From the NCBI GenBank assembly GCA_964030785.1, contig OZ034977.1, forward strand, positions 34,561,552 to 34,625,551: 64,000 nt of DNA, in the 5' to 3' direction. Positions 52,960 to 64,000 of this stretch are shown here, piece by piece; the first letter of the stretch is position 1; each line of letters opens with the position of its first letter. The position numbers and the translations under genes are program-made. Origin of the DNA: Siderastrea siderea (lineage: Eukaryota > Cnidaria > Anthozoa > Scleractinia > Rhizangiidae). A model generated the notes under the pieces. The model saw only the letters and a list, made by a program, of their open reading frames with translations. It had not been told where the DNA came from and did no database searches.

Positions 52960-53270
52960 ATGCAACATGGCATGCACATGTCCCTTAATGAATTCAAACG
53001 AGAGGTGACTAGGTGGCGTCAAAGGTGGCTGTTGGCTGAAGATGGCATCCCCCAGACCTTGGAGGAAACGCTGGACTTTGCCAACCCAGAACTTTACCCT
53101 GGAATTTATTTAGCCGTCAAGACGCTTCTCCTGGCTCAACGTGTGTTGCAGAGCGAAGCTTCAGTAGCATGAAGAGCTAGGCTCAAGACGCCACTTCGGA
53201 GCGCTATGTCGGATGCGAGGTTAACCTCGCTATCCGTGATACATGTACATAAACATAAGGAAAAATACTT
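52960..53270 (+). pseudogene. hAT transposase C-terminal fragment
   Basis: REVTRWRQRWLLAED and LDFANPELYPGIYLAVKTLL match the region before the hAT dimerisation domain. After a TGA, RLKTPLRSAMSDARLTSLSV and IHVHKHKE continue the hAT C terminus in the same frame. Only the end of the gene is present, within the insertion that splits the LINE. Confidence 0.6.
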
Positions 53271-54580
53271 AAATGAGGGCATTTCTGAGTTTGCTGGAAA
53301 GAAAGACAGAAGATTAGCCCTGCGCTTGTAACGGAAAACCATTATATTTTCTTATGAAAGCTTTCCACTGTTATATTAATTTGACATAGCCTCACGATTT
53401 CGGTTTGGTTGTTTTTTTGTCATGTTTTGTAGATTTGTCAGAAGCTTAAATGAAACTTAGCCAGGGCTCAATGACGTCTATGAAGGTGTTTTTACAAGGC
53501 AAACAATGCCGGTCAAAAACAATGTGGCCCACACAGCAGTAAAAAAATAAATCATTTGTGAATAAAACTCTGAGATAGCGCCAACATGTGCGCTTTATTA
53601 ATGATAAGCGATCGGAGCGCTTCAATGATCCAAAAAAAAGCAACTTAAAAAAAAATTAAGAATTTAACGACTTAGTTGTCGCTTAATATCAAATAAGAAG
53701 GCTTAATTACGCTTAAAACATAACCTCATCATAGTGGTAATAAAGAAAATTTAATCAAGGCTGTTGAAAAAAATTAGGACTTGAGTGGGGGGGGGGGGGG
53801 GGTGGGGAGTTGGAAAATTGTGCGTACCACTGGAAAAATCCTGGCTACGCCCCTGCCGTATCTCTTCATGCAAGCTATTAAAGGAGATAATTATTGCCGA
53901 GTGGTCAGTTCTGATAGCAGTTTAAATACTTGTCTCCTCTACTTCATCTTGACAAAAATCACTAACCAGCCAAAAATCTAGTCTCCTTTGGATAAGAGGT
54001 TTCTTTTGCCTCCAGGTGAAAAGCATACTATCTGGATTCCGGATTCTCCATATATCGATTAAATCATAGTTTAAACAAATGTGGTTTACCAGTTCCACCG
54101 ATTCTTTCTCTTTATGTGAGCCACCAGCGCAATCAAGATCTTGATCGATTACAACATTAAAATCTCCCCCAATTATTATTCTTTGATTTTGGCTAGTAAT
54201 GAAATTATCTAATTTTTGCTGTAGCTCGTCAAAAAAAGCACATTGTTCTTTTATTTTGTTAGGTGAATATATGTTTCCCATGATATAATCAGAACCTTGT
54301 ACCGTGACATTCAACAAAATAAAACGTCCATTGTTAGATATGCGTTAATATGGATTTCATTTCAAAATCTAGGCTGTCTCTTACACCTCAGCTATGATTT
54401 GAACCGTGTGCAAAATACATTGGGCCTTTCCACTGACATTTCCAACTGTTTTCAACTTCTTTCGTACTGTAGGTTTCTTGTGAGAAAACTGATAATATCT
54501 GCATTTTGCTTCTGAAGCAAGATGAACAGAGCCTTTCTTTTTTCCGGACAGCGAATACCCCCAACATTTAAAGAAAGCAT

Positions 54581-57500
54581 TTTAAAATCTAAAGAAGCAT
54601 TCTCGATTTCTATAGTTAATAATTGTTTGAATTAGATCATCTCCTGTGGTAGCGAGCTTGAATAAAGCAGGTAACAAGTTGTCAAAGGTGAATAAACGAT
54701 AATTAGGCATTGTACCTAGCAAGCACAACAAATACTTAAGAGCAAATGTCGCTAAGGTTTGAGCAAAATTGGAAATGGTCAAAATAAACTTCCCTTCATT
54801 TTTTGTGTGAAGTTGGTCGTTTGGGTGGAGGTAATCCTGATGGTATTTTTTTCATTTCTTGTGATAAACCAAACTTGGTATCAGGGGGGGAAGTTCATGT
54901 TGTTTGGGATGTTTTAATCCATGAAAATTGACTTTTTGTTAGCTAATTTTATCAAAACACAAGAGAATGGTTAAAATTCTATTGACATCCTAGCAACCTA
55001 TCAGCCTTTCATTTCACAAAAATGTTATTAGATTTTTTCTTTGTTCCCGGGGGGACCCCTGATCCTCCATTCTTTGTAAGGGGGTCAGAACTCTACTTTT
55101 GAAAAGCTGAAAATGAGACATCTTTGACTAAGAGAAAATCTAACTGGTATTCACATTTTGATCAAATTCGAAGTTGTAAATAAATATTTCATCCTTTCTT
55201 AATCTTTTGATGCTTAGAAGTCCGCGGGCACTCCAGTGGTTTTTTGCAGGGCACGTGATTTAAAACAGGCACCTAAGGCAAAATGACAACTTTCTACTAT
55301 TTTAAGTGGCCACTTATTAGAACTTAAGGAATGCTACAGCAGCTATATACCATCATGCTGTTTCTTTATCATGTATAGATTGCTATTATTTCCCTTTTGT
55401 AGGATAATATTACGCGAATTGAGAAATATTACTTTTTCAACATCACACTCTCGTTGGGGACTGTTAATTTAAATGCAAAAACAGTACTCACTTAACCGGT
55501 TGAGAAAACTATAAAAATAAATTGGACAGTCAACTAAACTAAAAAATAAGCTTTACAAGAAACAATTTCTGTCTGACATACCATTTCGTAAAGTAATCAG
55601 TTCAAGAGCGGCCTTAGAGCCAACGCCAAGTCGCGCCAAATTCAGAGATCCTTCAAGGTTCCATTTCGGTCATGACGAGTATTATCGCCAGATCAAGAGT
55701 TCAGTTCTCATCCTTGCAGCAGCCGCAAATGGTTTCATTTACAAGGAACTTCTATCCAGTTTGCTGCAACCGCCAACAGATCAACCAAAACACTGCAAAC
55801 AGCTCCCAAAGAAGCACACATCACTCGATACTCCACCAATCCTGCTCTCGCCGCCATGTTGGATTTCGTGACATGAGTACTTCGGGTCTTTCCGGTATCC
55901 ATTTTTGTCACGCTGCTCAGAAATGCTGTTTAAAGTCAACCGGCCATGGCTTGTTCCTTCAAATTTTAAGTAAGTTCAAAGTATTTAACTATCACATTAT
56001 TTCATAACATTCTTCTCACTCGTACACGAGAATTGAAACGTTGAATCTTTACGATTGTTTGGTGTACCGCTGACCGGAACATTAGCTTCTGCTCTTTAAC
56101 TTTAAAGTAGGGCCGGGAGGGGAGGGGGGTGGGGTGCGGGGGGACTCACTACAGTGGGCTACACGCGAGTCCCGGCCGGAAAGTGGTGCCTTTTCAAGCT
56201 CGCAGTGTACTAAAGGGTAGGGAAAATTGTCATTTTAGTATACGGAAGGTTTACAAAATCGGCTGCAAAGTGGAAGAAATGGTGGCTAAAAGAGTGCCAA
56301 ATTTTGGCAGAAATCGGACACATAAAAGCTTGCACTGTTGGAGCAACTGATCAGAACGACTGAAAGTTCGAGAAAAACGTGTCAGTTGTAGGAAATTATG
56401 TAGTTTTGGCTTACTCTTGAGGTATAAGAAAGGGGTACAATTTGCTTTAGGTATACTATACCGAAAGGGGTACCATTTTGGTAAAAATTATTATATTAAA
56501 GGTAAGTGTTTGTACCTCCGTGCGGAGCCTCCTCGTATAAAACTTTATTGAGTACCCCTATCCCCCAGGGACTAGGAACTAGTAGGGATTGTGTCAAGGA
56601 ATACAAATTTGTATACATATCTCCGACTTCCCCCAAAATGTTAAGATAGTAATGTTTTTAATAACACTGCTTGAATGCAACACAAAGTTCTTCTGCCCCT
56701 TTGAAAATAAAACTTCTAACAAGGGATACTACATGTGCAGTACTGCTTTACCAGGCCCTACAAAACTCCTATCCTAATCTCCTTTTTAAGTGGAGTTATC
56801 TATTTATGTTGGCTATTGTACGTATACAAGCAATCCTCAGGAGTACCCAACGAAACTGCTCCGCAAGAAAACCGCTCCACGGTCTTTAATCAATCTGGCT
56901 GGGAAATCCGGAAACCTGGAGTTGAACTGGCTGGCAAAATTCGTAATGAAATAAATCCTTTGCTGGGAGTTTAATTTTCAAAAAACCTTGCTGGGGATTT
57001 TTTTTTTTTTAGTGTGCTGGCTGGGTGAAAGAGCCCCGGGATCGAAGAGCTTTAAGGCAGGCGCGAGATGTTTGTTTTGTTGTCAGTTCAGGAAGTTCAT
57101 TAAGTCAATTTTGCTCCCTGTTTGAGCTTGTCACGCAATCTAGTTTTCAGCTGTTATCAGTGTTCTGTAAATTTGATTATTAACAGACACATCCGTTTGT
57201 CGGTACGCGGTTTTCAACATCACCGCAGCTCAGTGCGCGCAGTGCAAGTTTGGCGTGGTGTTCTGACCGTTAAAGTGTGAGAGGTATGTCCATCTATTTA
57301 CCTTGTTTTGCTTTTTATTTCTCCACATTTCTTGATTTCGAACATTTTTAATAAGTCGTGCTGATTTGTAATTGTGGCTATCATTTTCGTTCCAGGTATT
57401 TGTTTTGTCTTGGAGAAGAGAGACGCGAGAGAGTGCCGACGCCGCTTTCGGTAACATTTGGAGTTGTTTTGGTGAGAAGTAATTTTACTTATTCTTCAGA

Positions 57501-57961
57501 TTCTTCCTTGCTTTTTTCTTCTTCCAATAGCTTCATTCATCAGACTTCATTAATTTAGTCCTTTTTTCTATTTATTTTGTTTGGCAGGATGAAATCGTGT
57601 TTTTGTCGTTTATAATTCTGGTTGATTGAGCTGTGGACGCAGAGGTAAGCCTGACTTTCCAGATCTCTGATATTTACCCCAGAATATAGTTTATTTCGCG
57701 ATAGTAGGTCAACCATATTCCAAGACCGATTTGAAGTACCACTAAAAAATTGTAATCTATCTCAATTTTTACATATTTGAATTTGAATAAGTTACCTCAA
57801 AGAAATAGTGTCCAGGAATTCTAGCATTTTCAAGTTTTCTGTGATTTAAAAATTGGTGTTTATTTCGATCCAACAAATCTGGTAGTTTAAATGACCTAAC
57901 CTGCGATCAGGCTCTATTTTCGTTTCGCTCGGTGAAACATTCAGGCGGGACGGGCGAAACG
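54581..57961. other. Stretch without a recognised gene; possible non-coding exons near 57.1-57.6 kb
   Basis: Exon-like segments bounded by splice signals end at AGAG|GTATGT (about 57,284), span CCAG|GTATTT to TTTTG|GTGAGA (about 57,397-57,470), and span GGCAG|GATG to CAGAG|GTAAGC (about 57,589-57,643). They have no shared open frame and could be 5' UTR exons. At 56,110-56,560 a G-rich start and GGGGTACCATTTTG-type sequence look like a dispersed repeat, and 56,838-57,030 is a second copy of the repeat at 42,240. Nothing else is recognised. Confidence 0.35.
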
Positions 57962-59937
57962 AAAATTAGAACATGGTCACACCCACTCAGCCAATCAGTG
58001 TCCAGCATTTCGATGCTCTATATTCCATAAACTGTCTTAAATTATGTAAAGTGGCGGGGGCTTTGAAGCACACGGAAATTGCGGGGTAAAACTACAGAGA
58101 ATTTCTGCATTTGTTAGTGGTTCTATATAGAGCATACTAATGAGGCATTGTTTTCCTTTGTTTGGAAGCCTCATTAGTATGCTCTATATAGAGCATACTA
58201 ATGACTAAGTAGAAACTACTAATAAATGCACAAATTCTCTGTGAATATTTATAACTAAATCGATAAAATCAACAGCTTCAACGGCTAGAAACACTCATTA
58301 TTTTTTGCGTTTTAACAAAAAAAAATGCAATCTTACGGTATAATAACATAGCAAAAAGCAAATCGAAAGAAAATCCATTATTTTACATGAAATACGAACT
58401 GTTCAGACCTTAATTGAAACAGAAGGACAGACTTGTTTCTCCGTGTTTGCCAGACTACGAGTGTTGTACTTGAACTTGACTTAATTTGGCCTCTTGGAGT
58501 TTCCTACGGGTTCCCCACTTGCTGGTGTCGGTGGTTGTAGCGCCTCGAAGACTGCTTTCACCAGTGTAAATCTAGAAAATCTTTAGCGGCGATCACTGCC
58601 TCGAGTTCCAAATTTTCGTGTATTGGCTCATGGCTGTTTACACACCAACTGCGATAAACCGCGCGGTGAAGCACTCTAAAACATTGCACCTCAAAGGCAT
58701 GCGTACAATAGCGAAAATATCGCAAACAAAATAGCAACGTGATTTCAAGGTGAGAACTAAAAAATTAAAATGCAAAAATACAATCTGCACGCAAAAACGA
58801 AATTCTTCGTGGGTGTGACCATGTTCTAAGACGGTTAGACAATGAATGCTCGTGTCCTATGGGATATAGCGTCCCTCGCAAGATAGAATGCCACGAGACC
58901 GCAGGCCAAGTGGCATTCTATCTTTGCTCGGGACGCTATATCCTATAGAACACTCGCGTTCATTGTCTAACCCTTACTTAGAACATGGTCACACCCACTC
59001 AACCAATCAGTGTCCAGCATTTCGATGCTCTATATTCCATAAACTGTCTTAAATTATGTAAAGTGGCGGGGCTTTGAAGCACAGGGAAATTGCGGGGTAA
59101 AATTACATAGAATTTCTGCATTCATTAGTGGTTCTATATACAGCATACTAATGAGGCATTGTTTTCCTTTGTCTGGAAGCCTCATTAGTATGCTCTATAT
59201 AGAGCATACTAATGACTAAGTAGAAACTACTAATGAATGCACAAATTTTCTGTAAATATTTATAACTAAATCGATAAAAACAACAGCTTCAACGGCGATA
59301 TCAAAAAACAACATAAAATACAATCTTGAAATAGCAAAGCAAAAAGCAAATCGAAAGAAAACCATTACGTTACAGCTTTACATAAAATAAGAAATGTTCA
59401 GACCTTAATTGAAATAGAAGGACAGACTTGTTTCTCCGCGTTTGCCAGACTACAAGTGTTGTACTTGAACTTGTCTTTGGTCTCTTGGATTTCCTGCGGG
59501 TTCCCCACTTGCTGGTGCCGGTGGTTGTGGCGCGTCGAAGACTGCTTTCACCAGTGTAAATCTAGTAAATCTTGTGGGGCAATCACCGCCTCGAGTGCGT
59601 CAATTTCCGTGTATTGGCTCATGGCTGTTTACGCATCAACTGCGATGAACCGCGCGGTGAAGCACTCTCAGTAAAACATTGCAACTCAAAGGCATGCGTA
59701 CAACAGCGAAAAAATCGTAAACAAAATAGCAACTTGATTTCAAGGTGAGAACTAAAAAATTAAAATGCAAAAATACAATCTGCACGCAAAAACAAAATTC
59801 TTCGTGGGTGTGTCTTATGGGATATAGCGTCCCTCGCAAAATAGAATGCCACTCGGCCTGCGGCCTCGTAGCATTCTATCTTTGCTCGGGACACTATATC
59901 CCATAGAACACTCGCGTTCATTGTCTAACCCTTACAT
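57962..59937. repeat. Tandem duplication of a roughly 1.0-kb palindromic element
   Basis: Copy 1 starts AGAACATGGTCACACCCACT near 57,965 and copy 2 near 58,980, and the two are closely similar throughout. Copy 1 ends with the inverse GTGGGTGTGACCATGTTCT (58,810-58,830), so it is a fold-back. Copy 2 has lost this end. Each contains a hairpin on GAGCATACTAATGAGGC and a second on GGGATATAGCGTCCCTCG with its inverse. Short ORFs inside are not conserved as protein. Confidence 0.82.
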
Positions 59938-60847
59938 AGAGGGACTGAGAAAATCTAGGTGACGGTAGCGGTCGTTGTCTTGGGTGAGTCGTATTACCTT
60001 TCTCCCTTTGTGGGAGGCTAAGGTGTCGGAAGATGAAAAAATACTTCAACGGGTCAGAACGGAAACCTAGCAACGAGTGCATTCGACTGATAAGCTGAAC
60101 GTAATTATCAGCGATACAACTGAGTGCAAACATACTGATAATAAACCACCTCAAATTGGACAAATTGAATCCATGTGTCACAAGTCATACGAATCTCAGA
60201 GATCAAAACAAGAATTCATCATCGCAACTCAGTTTAAGTATACCTTACAGTTATCTCAAACTTGTGGTGGGCATTTTCCAGGGGTAAGTCTTCTTGTACT
60301 AAGGTCTCAACAGCGCAGAATGTTTGAAGGTTGTAGGTCAAGAGTTAGCATGGACAGTTCGTTCGTTTCTTCACTTGTTGCCTTTCAGATACCTTTCTAC
60401 CTTGTTTGCTTGGTTTCACACATTTATAAAACTGTAAAAAACGAAATGATCTTCGCAGTGTGTAAGCAATTTAAGGTCATTTAAGCCATTGCTTTTTTCA
60501 GCCAGAAGAAAGATTTCAGAGCTACGACAGGATTCAACCCATGCATAACCTCTGCTGGGGGCTCGATACGTTCTGGGTTCGAATTCCGTTGTAGCTTTAG
60601 TGCAATCCTCTTGTCTTACTTTCTTAAATTGTATAAACACAGCGAAGTTTACTCAGATCTATTATTCAGTGACTCGTCGGTTACTGCATCTCAAGATAAC
60701 AGCACACAACTGATATAAGGCTGCATGTATTTCATCCATCTACTGAAAAATGGCCAAAAATGGCAAAACCGCAGTTATCTCTTGAAAACTGGCAGATAGT
60801 TCAACGAAGTGAAACAGATTCAAGTTTAAAAAGAAATTCATTGCACC
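59938..60847. other. Region upstream of the PL8-like gene, no gene recognised
   Basis: The 135-residue frame at 60077-60484 has no recognisable motif and lacks a supported splice context, apart from a GGG|GTAAGT-like site near 60,283. Promoter elements for the downstream gene presumably lie here, but no TATA box is convincing. Confidence 0.3.
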
Positions 60848-63336
60848 ATGGATACTTGGTTTGAATGTTGTCTCATTTATTTGTTAACCGTCGTTACCAG
60901 GTACAATGGGGTTTCTGTGGCAGTTTGTCGGGTGTTCATTTTACTGTTTGTTCCAGCCATTCATACAACTAGAACAGGTACGGTACTAAATTTATTTGTT
61001 TCTTAAAAGACTGCTAAAACAGGGCATCCAATTCGCAGAAGATGATTTAAATAGGGCCCTGTATTTCAACAAAAATCCCGTAATAGTCGCTGAAACAAGT
61101 ATAAACAAAAGCCTTGGTATAAAGTAACTGATCACATCATTTCCGGGGCAACAACCCGAATACATCGGTCATCCTTAAGAAGCCTTTCAAGAAGCCTTAC
61201 GTTTCTCCGGACTGACTTCATAAGTAATTGAATACCTCTGTTATGATGTTACTTGTACTAATTCGTATATCTACACCCTTGTCACTGAAAGTGCGAACGC
61301 GTCACTTATTTTCCTTGCCTGTCATGGCAGTCAATTTCATCCTCTCGTTTTATTAGTACAGAATACATCTTTTCTTGGCCTCGTTAGATTTCTGCATTAC
61401 TTAATTGAGGATTAATTTCAAGAAGGAAGATAACATTTTTGTACTTATTTGATTACAACTTAAATCTGTTGTAACATTCCTCAGCTTTAATTCACTTATA
61501 AATGGCAGTGAAAAAAAAGAGAAGTATTTCAAAACTCCTCACTTTTGGTCATAGTGTTTTCAATCCTTTCCAACATTTCTACTCTTCTAATATTTCAGGG
61601 GCACCCAACAAACCGTTTCGGTAAAGTATTTGTTCGGACGGCCTTAATGCCCTCAGATATTTGGATTTAATTTTGAAGAAAAACTAGACTTTTATTTCCG
61701 CCAAATGTCACCTCATACTTTGGTAACAAAGGAAATTAAAGTAATCCCTTTCCTTCGTAGAGAGACAAAAATGTAGCCTTTAATATACCTAGGAAAAAGG
61801 GTCAGCTAGCATTTTTGTGAAGCCAACAGCAACTCAGACATTCGGGAATAAGTTTCCGTTTCCTAAATTATTATTTTGCAGTCTGCTGCCACTGAAAAGT
61901 GCCCTTGTTGGATGCCCCTGTTATTTTTCCCCTGACAATATATATGTTTTTAATTTGGTTTGCCAAATCCAGTGTTATGTCAAAAAGCCCGGCACATTAT
62001 TTCGTATTTTCTTCGTAGCCCTCGTTACAGAATCATCTAAATATCTTTGCATTCCCTTTTCAATCACAGTTTACACTTTTGAGGACGCCAGTCACTTGTG
62101 GGCCTTCAACGCTTCTTCAACGTCAACACTGACGCTTTCAACAACTCGTTCCAAAGATGGGATGCATTCCATGGAGTGGAATTGGACGAGCGGAGACGAG
62201 CTCACACACTCATTCACCGGCAATGTAAGTTGAGTATTGCAAACTTGATCACTTGGTCATACCCTTCTAGTTTGTCTCAGACTTTTAGATAACCGAGTAA
62301 AAGGTGTGGTTTGACGAGTCGCTTTGACACGTGAAGTTTTGGATTCTTTACTTTTTTATCTCCCAATGAAAACAAAGTACTTTGTCCACCCCTCTGGGAG
62401 CTTAGATCGCAGCAGGTTAGTTTTCCTTTCTTCGATTTTTGAGCAAAACGATCATGGCATTACTCCTTGTAGATAGCCTATTGTTGGTGCACCTAGACAT
62501 CAACAACATTACTCGGCTCTCTACTTGGGGTTCATCCAAAAAGTCTAGATCGCGTGAATAACAAAAAACAAGACAACTACTACCAGGGGCACCCAACGAA
62601 AAAGTTTTTAAGCAAACTACTTGAAATCGGACGTTGTCTACTTCTCCGATTGTTTCAAGATTAACACAGTTTCACCTGTTGGGATTCAAAAGCTGAAAAT
62701 TTAAGCCGCAAAAGACTCAGAGGAACTGAATCTTACGCCCCGAATTTCCGAGCAGCTTTTGGCATTTAGAAAATGTTAGCTGACCTTTTTCACGCTTTGA
62801 ACGGCATACTGAAACTTCCATGTGAACTGCTCAACTAAAAATCTTTGCAGACAGAGCACTTCCAATGCTTTGTAATTCGTCTAGATGTGCACAGAACTCT
62901 CAAAAATTTCCTTGCCCGGATATATATAAATTTCAAGAGTTCTGGTTAAGTCGGACTTGCGTTTGAGTTATGGTATGCTGGTAAATGGTGTTCCTTATCC
63001 CTGTAATCCTATGTTAAGGCAGTGTTTGAAAATAAAGGCAGGCTAAAATCAGTTGGCCGCTTCATAACAAATTTTCGGATCTATGTAATAATTACCTACA
63101 CCTTCACATACAAGATATCCCCATGCAATATTTTTATGACTGTTAGGACTAAAAGACAGTTGTATGTATTTTTGGATTGCTTTCTTCATCAGCCGATCAG
63201 CAGGAAAGAGATAAGAAGGGGAGGAATCAAAGTATGGATATACAACACTTATGAACGCGTTGGCGAGAGTCTGATGGTCTCTTTTGACAATTCACAGAGT
63301 ACAGTATCACAGTTCAATATCAGCCTGAATTTCAAG
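60848..63336 (+). CDS. Polysaccharide lyase family 8 (chondroitin-lyase-like) protein, 5' part
   Basis: Exons: 60848-60977, 62070-62224 and 63193-63336. The phases agree (1, 0, 0), and the gene continues beyond the window. Exon 1 encodes a hydrophobic signal-type N terminus (VCRVFILLFVPAIH). Exons 2 and 3 give FEDASHLWAFNASSTSTLTL, GMHSMEWNWTSGDELTHSF, PISRKEIRRGGIKVWIYNTY and FNISLNFK. This is the order of the N-terminal jelly-roll domain (Lyase_N) that precedes the catalytic alpha/alpha toroid in chondroitin ABC lyases. A secreted enzyme degrading glycosaminoglycan-like polysaccharide is likely; the catalytic part is outside the window. The exon 3 acceptor was chosen at 63191-63192 because the later AG breaks the frame. 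Confidence 0.75.
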
Positions 63337-63344
63337 GTAAGCCA

Positions 63345-63821
63345 GTCAGCCAGCCAGTCAGTCAGTCAGTCAGTCAGTCAGTCAGTCAGTCAGTCAGTCA
63401 GTCAGATGGTCAGACAGTCAGTCAGCCAACCAGTTGTCAGTCAGTCAGTCAGTCAGTCAGACAGTCATAAAGTCAGTCAGTCAGTCAGTCAGTCAGACAG
63501 TCAAACAGTCAGACAGTCAGTCAGCTAGCCAGTCGTCAGTCAGCCAGTCAGTCAGTCAGTCAGTCAGTCAGTCAGTCAGACAGTCAGACAGTCAGTCAGT
63601 TCATTAGTTAGTCAGTCAGTCAGACAGTCAGTCAGCCAGTCAGTCAGTCAATCAGTCAGTCAGTCGGTCAGTTAATTAGCTAGTCAGTCAGTCAGTCAGT
63701 CAGTCAGTCAGTCAGTCAATCAATCAGTCAGTCAGTCATTCAGCCAGTCAGTCAATCAGTTAGTCAGCCAGCCAGTCAGCCAGTCAGTCAGTCAGTCAGC
63801 GAGTCAGACAAAGAAGGGGGT

Positions 63822-63857
<36 letters not shown>

Positions 63858-64000
63858 GACGTGAAACAAAACATTTTGGATTTATGAACTAAGTTGATAA
63901 GGTAAATTGGCCACCGTAAAAAGATTGAAAGCTGACGTTCCGAGCGTTAGCCCTTCGTCAGACAGTCAGTTAATCAGTCAGTCAGCCAGTCAGTCAGTCA
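63345..64000. repeat. TCAG tetranucleotide microsatellite in PL8 intron 3
   Basis: (TCAG)n with interspersed CCAG, ACAG and CAAT variants runs from just after the donor GTAAGC (63,337) to about 63,808. A unique 150-bp spacer follows, and the repeat resumes at about 63,957 to the window end. Confidence 0.93.

Larger units (their letters stand above)
48026..54580 (-). mobile_element. L1-like LINE ORF2 remnant, interrupted twice
   Basis: Minus-strand order: endonuclease from ATG 54580 (LSLNVGGIRC, IIIGGDFNVVIDQDLDC, YDLIDIWRIRNPD) to about 53,930; a junction segment RGPSYWKFNSSLIEDENY (about 51,285); RT fingers NNKSPGEDGLTTEFYK (about 50,620); GVRQGDPLSPYLF and FADDLTVFL (50,070-49,900); WRNLSVFGHVQIIKSF (about 49,650); and the C-terminal domain (KFEEKYSDACLDWHDIYKLP at about 48,590, down to 48,036). 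A T-run at 48,026-48,038 is the poly(A) tail. Inserts at about 51,330-53,920 and 48,690-49,190 split it, and several frameshifts occur. The non-LTR class is secure; the clade assignment is by motif recall. Confidence 0.85.

Noticed and set aside
55675..55990. Possible coding exon on either strand
   Set aside because: Frames are short with no recognisable domain, and splice sites are not consistent.
60077..60484. 135-residue ORF as a gene
   Set aside because: No motif, no matching splice phase to the PL8 exons, and composition like surrounding non-coding DNA.

Overview
The window is eukaryotic nuclear DNA, most likely from a cnidarian (probably an anthozoan). Exons with GT/AG introns, nested non-LTR, Penelope-like, hAT and MITE-like repeats, and AT-rich host sequence support this. 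The organism is inferred from gene and repeat character, not from a database match.

Positions 1 to about 19,000 hold a visibly more GC-rich, densely coding block: an endogenous Polinton/Maverick- or adintovirus-type dsDNA element. It carries a chromodomain integrase, two tandem penton-like minor capsid genes, adenovirus pX-like and arginine-rich core peptides, a double-jelly-roll-type major capsid protein, an adenain-like protease, a packaging ATPase, several conserved small structural proteins, a parvovirus-type PLA2 and a protein-primed family B DNA polymerase. Accessory genes include a SLOG-fold protein, a double GRF zinc finger protein, a two-TM protein resembling SLATT, two leftward basic/acidic proteins, and a tRNA-like pol III gene between the protease and the ATPase. 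The element is decayed. Nonsense codons interrupt a penton copy, MCP, ATPase, PLA2 and polymerase, and frameshifts break the other penton copy and a second pX-like gene. The integrase, protease and most small genes stay open. A QRGG-type motif that fits the adenain cleavage consensus recurs near the N termini of the small basic proteins, tying them to the protease. The left end lies outside the window and the right terminus could not be fixed.

Positions 19,504-26,387 (minus strand) hold a seven-exon gene whose splice phases all agree. It encodes 1,067 residues starting with a C2H2-like finger, and its function is not recognised. Head to head with it, 26,862-31,269 (plus) encodes a large transposase-like protein with a SAP motif, now broken by three frameshifts. 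Positions 33,457-37,573 (plus) hold a clean six-exon BRICHOS precursor: signal peptide, BRICHOS domain, basic KKR cleavage site and a 77-residue peptide with nine cysteines, a candidate host-defence or secreted peptide. Positions 39,869-41,760 (minus) are a relic of a SWIM-finger (MULE-like) protein.

From 42 to 60 kb the sequence is a graveyard of repeats: minisatellites, fold-back/MITE-like elements (one with TTAA ends), an L1-like LINE interrupted by a Penelope-like fragment and by a cluster of fold-backs plus a hAT fragment, and a duplicated palindromic element. At the right edge (60,848-63,336 and beyond) begins a spliced gene for a secreted polysaccharide lyase family 8 (chondroitin-lyase-like) protein. 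Its third intron opens with a long TCAG microsatellite.
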